Positions 5,681 to 8,912 of a stretch of 8,912 nucleotides of DNA are shown here, piece by piece (position 1 is the stretch's first letter; each line of letters opens with the position of its first letter). This stretch comes from Bacillota bacterium (GTDB taxonomy: Bacteria; Bacillota; DTU025). The notes beneath the pieces were generated by a model. That model was given only the letters and a program-made list of their open reading frames with translations, had not been told where the DNA came from and made no database searches. The position numbers and the translations under genes are program-made. The DNA lies in the NCBI GenBank assembly GCA_012842765.1, contig DUWJ01000300.1, positions 1 through 8,912 on the forward strand. The letters are read 5' to 3'.

Positions 5681-7270
5681 ATGCCACATAACAGCTTGGA
5701 AAGTTTGCTGCAAGGTGTTTCGCACGAGCTTTCAGGAGATCCAAGTACCGAGATAACAAGCCTCTCATACGATTCTCGAAAGGTGGACGGACAGGGGACT
5801 CTGTTCGCGGCATTCGTCGGGGCGCGATTCGACGGGCACCGCTTCATCGACGAGGCGGTCAGGAGAGGCGCTTCTGCAGTACTTGTGTCAGAACCTGTAC
5901 AGGTGCCTGAGGGCGTGAGTGTTGTCAGAGTAAAGGACACGAGGGCCGCTTTGGCAGAAATTGCTAGAGTGTTTTATGGCGATCCGTCGTCCGAACTCAC
6001 AGCGATAGGGGTGACTGGTACCAAGGGCAAGACTACTACCGCCTTCATGATTTCGCACATCCTGAGCGAGTCTGGACGTCCCTCAGGGCTAATAGGGACA
6101 ATGGGTTACATGGCCGGCAAGGGTTTGGAGCCCGGGCCCAACACTACTCCCGAGGCTGCCGACGTGCAGGCTATCTTGTATGAAATGGTAAGGGCGGGAA
6201 GGACACATGTGGCCATGGAAGCGTCTTCCCATGGGATAGCTCTTGGAAGGGTTGCGTTGGTCGATTGGGATGTTGGGGTTTTTACCAATATAGGCCATGA
6301 TCACCTCGATTTTCACATTACCATCGACAACTACGTGGACGCCAAGGCGTCATTATTTCGCTCCTTGGGGAAGTTTGGAGCAAGAGAGGGCAAGCTGTGG
6401 CCGAAGGTGGCTGTGATAAACATCGATGACCCGCATCATTGCGCCATCTTCGACGCTGCACAGGAGGCTGGCGCCGAAATAATCACTTATTCTGCTTTGG
6501 GGAGGGAAGGCCTCCGCGGGTGCCGACATTTGGGCGCTGTTGACGTAGTAACCGGCAGGAAAGGTACACGCTACACGGTCCATTGGCGGGAAAGTGAAGG
6601 ACCGTCTTCGAAAATGGAGTCTGTGGGAGTGTGTTCCCCGCTCATAGGGGCATTTAATGTTTCAAATGCGCTTGCCGCCATCGGCGCTGTCCTTGCAGTG
6701 GGGGTGCCCCTTGGGGAGGCTGCTCGCGCGTTGTCAGGTTTTCCGGGTGTTCCCGGAAGGTTCGAAACTGTTGACGAGGGCCAGGATTTTGCGGTCGTCG
6801 TCGATTATGCTCACACCCCCGATTCCCTCGCGAACGTGCTAGCGACCGCCCGTGATATTTCCGATGGAAGGGTCATATGCGTCTTCGGATGTGGCGGCGA
6901 CAGGGATCGATCGAAACGTCCGCTGATGGGCGCCATAGCGCAGAGGATGGCTGACTATTCCATAGTAACGTCTGATAACCCCCGCGGTGAAGACCCGGCA
7001 GACATTGTCAGGGAGATTGTCCAGGGGATGTCGGAGCATGAGGCCGGCGTCGAAGGCAAGGCAGGGCTGGAGGGGCGGGAAAAATGGAAGATAATCCTCG
7101 ACCGCGGGGAAGCCATACGCGAAGCAGTGCGGTGTGCCCGCCGTGGCGATGTAGTGCTTATTGCAGGGAAGGGGCATGAGACATACCAGATCTTCCGGGA
7201 CGAGACGGTTCATTTTGATGACAGAGAAGAAGCTCGTGCGGCCTTGAGGGAGCTGAGGATGGATGCTTGA
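5681..7270 (+). CDS. murE: UDP-MurNAc-L-Ala-D-Glu:meso-diaminopimelate ligase MurE
   Basis: This is the ATP-dependent cytosolic ligase that adds the third amino acid to UDP-MurNAc-dipeptide, 529 residues from this start. Seen in order are the N-terminal substrate domain with SYDSRKV and LFAAFVGARFDGH, the ATP loop GTKGKTTT (113-120), NTTPEAADVQ, EASSHGIALGR, TNIGHDHLDFH, then VDYAHTPDSL and GCGGDRDRSKRP in the C-terminal domains, and GKGHETYQ. The D432-N-P-R435 motif identifies the meso-DAP-adding type, so the wall is predicted to be DAP-based. Three in-frame starts exist: 5672 (overlapping the PBP stop), 5675 and 5681. GAGGA ends at 5671, so 5681 gives the best spacing (9 nt) and a family-like N-terminus. 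It is slightly longer than B. subtilis MurE (494), through small insertions such as AGVEGKAGLEGRE in the C-terminal domain. Confidence 0.97.
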   Translation: MPHNSLESLLQGVSHELSGDPSTEITSLSYDSRKVDGQGTLFAAFVGARFDGHRFIDEAVRRGASAVLVSEPVQVPEGVSVVRVKDTRAALAEIARVFYGDPSSELTAIGVTGTKGKTTTAFMISHILSESGRPSGLIGTMGYMAGKGLEPGPNTTPEAADVQAILYEMVRAGRTHVAMEASSHGIALGRVALVDWDVGVFTNIGHDHLDFHITIDNYVDAKASLFRSLGKFGAREGKLWPKVAVINIDDPHHCAIFDAAQEAGAEIITYSALGREGLRGCRHLGAVDVVTGRKGTRYTVHWRESEGPSSKMESVGVCSPLIGAFNVSNALAAIGAVLAVGVPLGEAARALSGFPGVPGRFETVDEGQDFAVVVDYAHTPDSLANVLATARDISDGRVICVFGCGGDRDRSKRPLMGAIAQRMADYSIVTSDNPRGEDPADIVREIVQGMSEHEAGVEGKAGLEGREKWKIILDRGEAIREAVRCARRGDVVLIAGKGHETYQIFRDETVHFDDREEARAALRELRMDA

Positions 7271-8669
7271 TTACACGCTCAAAGATGTGGCCTATGCCAT
7301 GGGGGGGCGCCTGGCTCAGGGAGACCCGGATCAGAGGGTGAGCTCGGTCGTGATTGACAGCAGAGTGGCGGCACCGGATGCGCTTTTCTTTGCCTTACCA
7401 GGCGAGCGAGTCGATGGACATGATTTCCTTGTAGACGCAGCTGCTGGCGGATGCTGTGGCGCAGTGGTGTCGAGGGTGCCCGTGCCTGGGCAGGGTTTGC
7501 CAGCTCAATTTGGGCTCATAGTAGTCGACGATGTTCTTGAAGGCCTTGGAGCCTTTGCAGGGCGTCACAGGATGAGCATTGACCCAACTGTTGTGGGGGT
7601 TACGGGCAGCGCTGGGAAGACGACAACGAAGGATATGACGGCCGCAGTGTTGGCGGCGGGATTCAAGGTGATTGCCACCTCGGGCAATAGGAATAACGAA
7701 ATCGGTCTGCCGCTGACGCTGCTGGAAATGATGCCTGAACACCAGATAGCCGTGGTCGAGATGGCGATGCGCGGCCCTGGGGAGATAGCTGCGCTATCGA
7801 GGATTGCATGCCCAGATGTGGGCATCATAACCAATATCGGTTACGCGCATGTGGGCCTTTTAGGATCGAAGGAGAACATAGCTGCCGCAAAGGCCGAGCT
7901 GATAGAGGCGCTCCCTCCCGATGGGTTTGCGGTTCTCAACGGCGATGATGCTCTTGTCAGGCGTATGGCAGGGTTGGTTTTAGGCCGCGCCTGGCTCTAT
8001 GGCCTGTCTGAGGAATGCTCTGTGAGAGCGGAGAGTATCGAACCGGAGGCCGACTCGATCAGTTTCAGCCTTGTTATTGAAGGACATAGAGTGGACGGAG
8101 TGCGTTTTTCGGTTCCGCTTCCCGGCCTCCATAATGTGTATAATGCCCTGGCAGCCCTCACCGTGGGCTGGCGATTGGGGCTCAGTCCCGACGTAATGGC
8201 AACGGGCCTTGCTTCATTCAGCCCTTCCCCGATGAGAATGGAGTTTGCGTCATCTCCTGCCGGCTATACTGTGATAAACGATGCCTACAATGCCAATCCT
8301 GCATCGGTAAAGTGCGCAATCGATGCCGCGTTGCAATATGCGAGGGGGCGTAGAGTGATTCTGGCCTTTGGTGACATGCTCGAGCTTGGCGAGACCAGTG
8401 CGGTTGCCCATGAGGATGTGGGCAGGTATGCGGCGCAGGCAGGCGTTGCCGGAATGGTGAGTGTGGGCGAAATGGCTGCTCTTGCAGCTGGGGCTGCGGC
8501 GCGTTCTTCTGTGGAGGCAGAGGCATGTAGCAGTAACTCGGAGGCGTTGCGAGTTCTCGGAAGAATGGCCCGTCCGGGGGACGTCGTATTGGTCAAGGGG
8601 TCAAGGGGCATGCAGATGGAAGAGATTGTGGGCGGCCTTCTGAAGGCTCAAGACAGTGGTGAGGTATGA
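7263..8669 (+). CDS. murF: UDP-MurNAc-tripeptide:D-alanyl-D-alanine ligase MurF
   Basis: The product of 468 residues has the three-domain Mur ligase layout and is the next enzyme after MurE. It adds D-Ala-D-Ala to UDP-MurNAc-tripeptide in the cytosol, using ATP. The N-terminal domain contains VSSVVIDSR and [15 protein letters not shown]. The ATP loop is GSAGKTTT (115-122). MurF-type signatures follow: [53 protein letters not shown] and FGDMLELGE. The GNxNNxIGxP and NDAYNANP blocks separate it from MurE, MurC and MurD. ATG 7263 lies inside the last codons of murE (8-bp overlap) and is preceded by GAGGGAG (7246-7252) and GAGGA (7255-7259), consistent with translational coupling. The family's usual length is about 450-460, so this is full length. 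Confidence 0.98.
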   Translation: MLDYTLKDVAYAMGGRLAQGDPDQRVSSVVIDSRVAAPDALFFALPGERVDGHDFLVDAAAGGCCGAVVSRVPVPGQGLPAQFGLIVVDDVLEGLGAFAGRHRMSIDPTVVGVTGSAGKTTTKDMTAAVLAAGFKVIATSGNRNNEIGLPLTLLEMMPEHQIAVVEMAMRGPGEIAALSRIACPDVGIITNIGYAHVGLLGSKENIAAAKAELIEALPPDGFAVLNGDDALVRRMAGLVLGRAWLYGLSEECSVRAESIEPEADSISFSLVIEGHRVDGVRFSVPLPGLHNVYNALAALTVGWRLGLSPDVMATGLASFSPSPMRMEFASSPAGYTVINDAYNANPASVKCAIDAALQYARGRRVILAFGDMLELGETSAVAHEDVGRYAAQAGVAGMVSVGEMAALAAGAAARSSVEAEACSSNSEALRVLGRMARPGDVVLVKGSRGMQMEEIVGGLLKAQDSGEV

Positions 8670-8912
8670 TGTCGGAAGTTGTGGTTCGCGCATCGATAGC
8701 GGCAGGGATTGCATTCGCTGTTGCCATGTTGATAGGTCCGATAACCATAAAGAATCTTCGGAAACTCAAAGCGGGTCAAGTTGTTCGGGATGACGGACCC
8801 CAGTCGCACCTGAAAAAGTCGGGCACGCCCAGCATGGGCGGGGTGATTATCATAGTCTCTGTACTTGTGGGTTCAGCAGCGGCTTCGCCCAGTTATGCTA
8901 TGCTGCCATGGG
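8666..8912 (+). CDS. mraY: Phospho-N-acetylmuramoyl-pentapeptide-transferase MraY (N-terminal part, runs off window)
   Basis: The 82 visible residues form the N-terminus of MraY, the integral membrane enzyme that transfers phospho-MurNAc-pentapeptide to undecaprenyl phosphate, making lipid I. A first transmembrane helix (about 6-27) is followed by the signature cytoplasmic segment [19 protein letters not shown] (41-59) and the start of the second helix (about 58-72). ATG 8666 overlaps the murF stop as ATGA; a second ATG follows at 8669. GGTGA (8658-8662) or GAGG (8661-8664) can serve as ribosome-binding site, so the first or second Met is possible. Its place right after murF is the standard dcw order. 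It is incomplete only because the window ends at 8912. Confidence 0.97.
   Translation, partial: MMSEVVVRASIAAGIAFAVAMLIGPITIKNLRKLKAGQVVRDDGPQSHLKKSGTPSMGGVIIIVSVLVGSAAASPSYAMLPW

Noticed and set aside
1..8912. Search for CRISPR arrays, insertion sequences, tRNA or rRNA genes, or a defence or biosynthetic system
   Set aside because: No spaced palindromic repeats, transposase motifs or structural RNA signatures were seen on either strand. The window is almost fully occupied by conserved cell-wall and division genes.

Overview
The window is a stretch of chromosome from a Gram-positive, probably endospore-forming member of the Bacillota (Firmicutes). The base composition is fairly GC-rich by eye. 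Three things support this placement: an almost canonical SpoVS, a YmdB-type phosphodiesterase directly before it, and a Firmicutes-style mraZ-rsmH-ftsL-PBP2(PASTA)-murE-murF-mraY order. The genus cannot be told from this sequence, but the divergence from Bacillus and the clustering suggest a Clostridia- or Limnochordia-like lineage (inference).

Layout, all genes on the + strand. Bases 1-322 hold the C-terminal end of ymdB. After a 94-bp gap with a candidate sigma-H-type promoter comes spoVS (417-677). A 208-bp non-coding leader (678-885), with an AT-rich promoter-like patch, precedes a stand-alone RimJ/RimL-type GNAT acetyltransferase (886-1419). A strong intrinsic terminator (1446-1470) closes this upstream unit and insulates it from what follows.

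The division and cell wall (dcw) cluster begins after the terminator. Its control region (1471-1581) contains a sigma-H-like promoter candidate, a small perfect inverted repeat, and three 10-bp-spaced AAGTGG direct repeats that match the MraZ-box type of operator. Then come mraZ (1582-2022), rsmH (2035-2991), an ftsL-like gene with a long C-terminal extension (2994-3512), a class B penicillin-binding protein with two PASTA domains (3525-5675), murE of the meso-DAP type (5681-7270), murF (7263-8669), and the 5' end of mraY (from 8666, running off the window). The genes are separated by at most 12 bp or overlap, so they look like one translationally coupled operon under MraZ autoregulation.

Functionally, MurE and MurF complete the UDP-MurNAc-pentapeptide, MraY loads it onto undecaprenyl phosphate, and the PBP2-type transpeptidase with FtsL works at the septum. 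RsmH modifies 16S rRNA and MraZ represses the operon. No CRISPR array, mobile element, rRNA or tRNA was seen. I found no clearly undescribed system. The most notable non-textbook points are the regulatory architecture in front of mraZ, the extended FtsL, and the GNAT gene placed between spoVS and mraZ.
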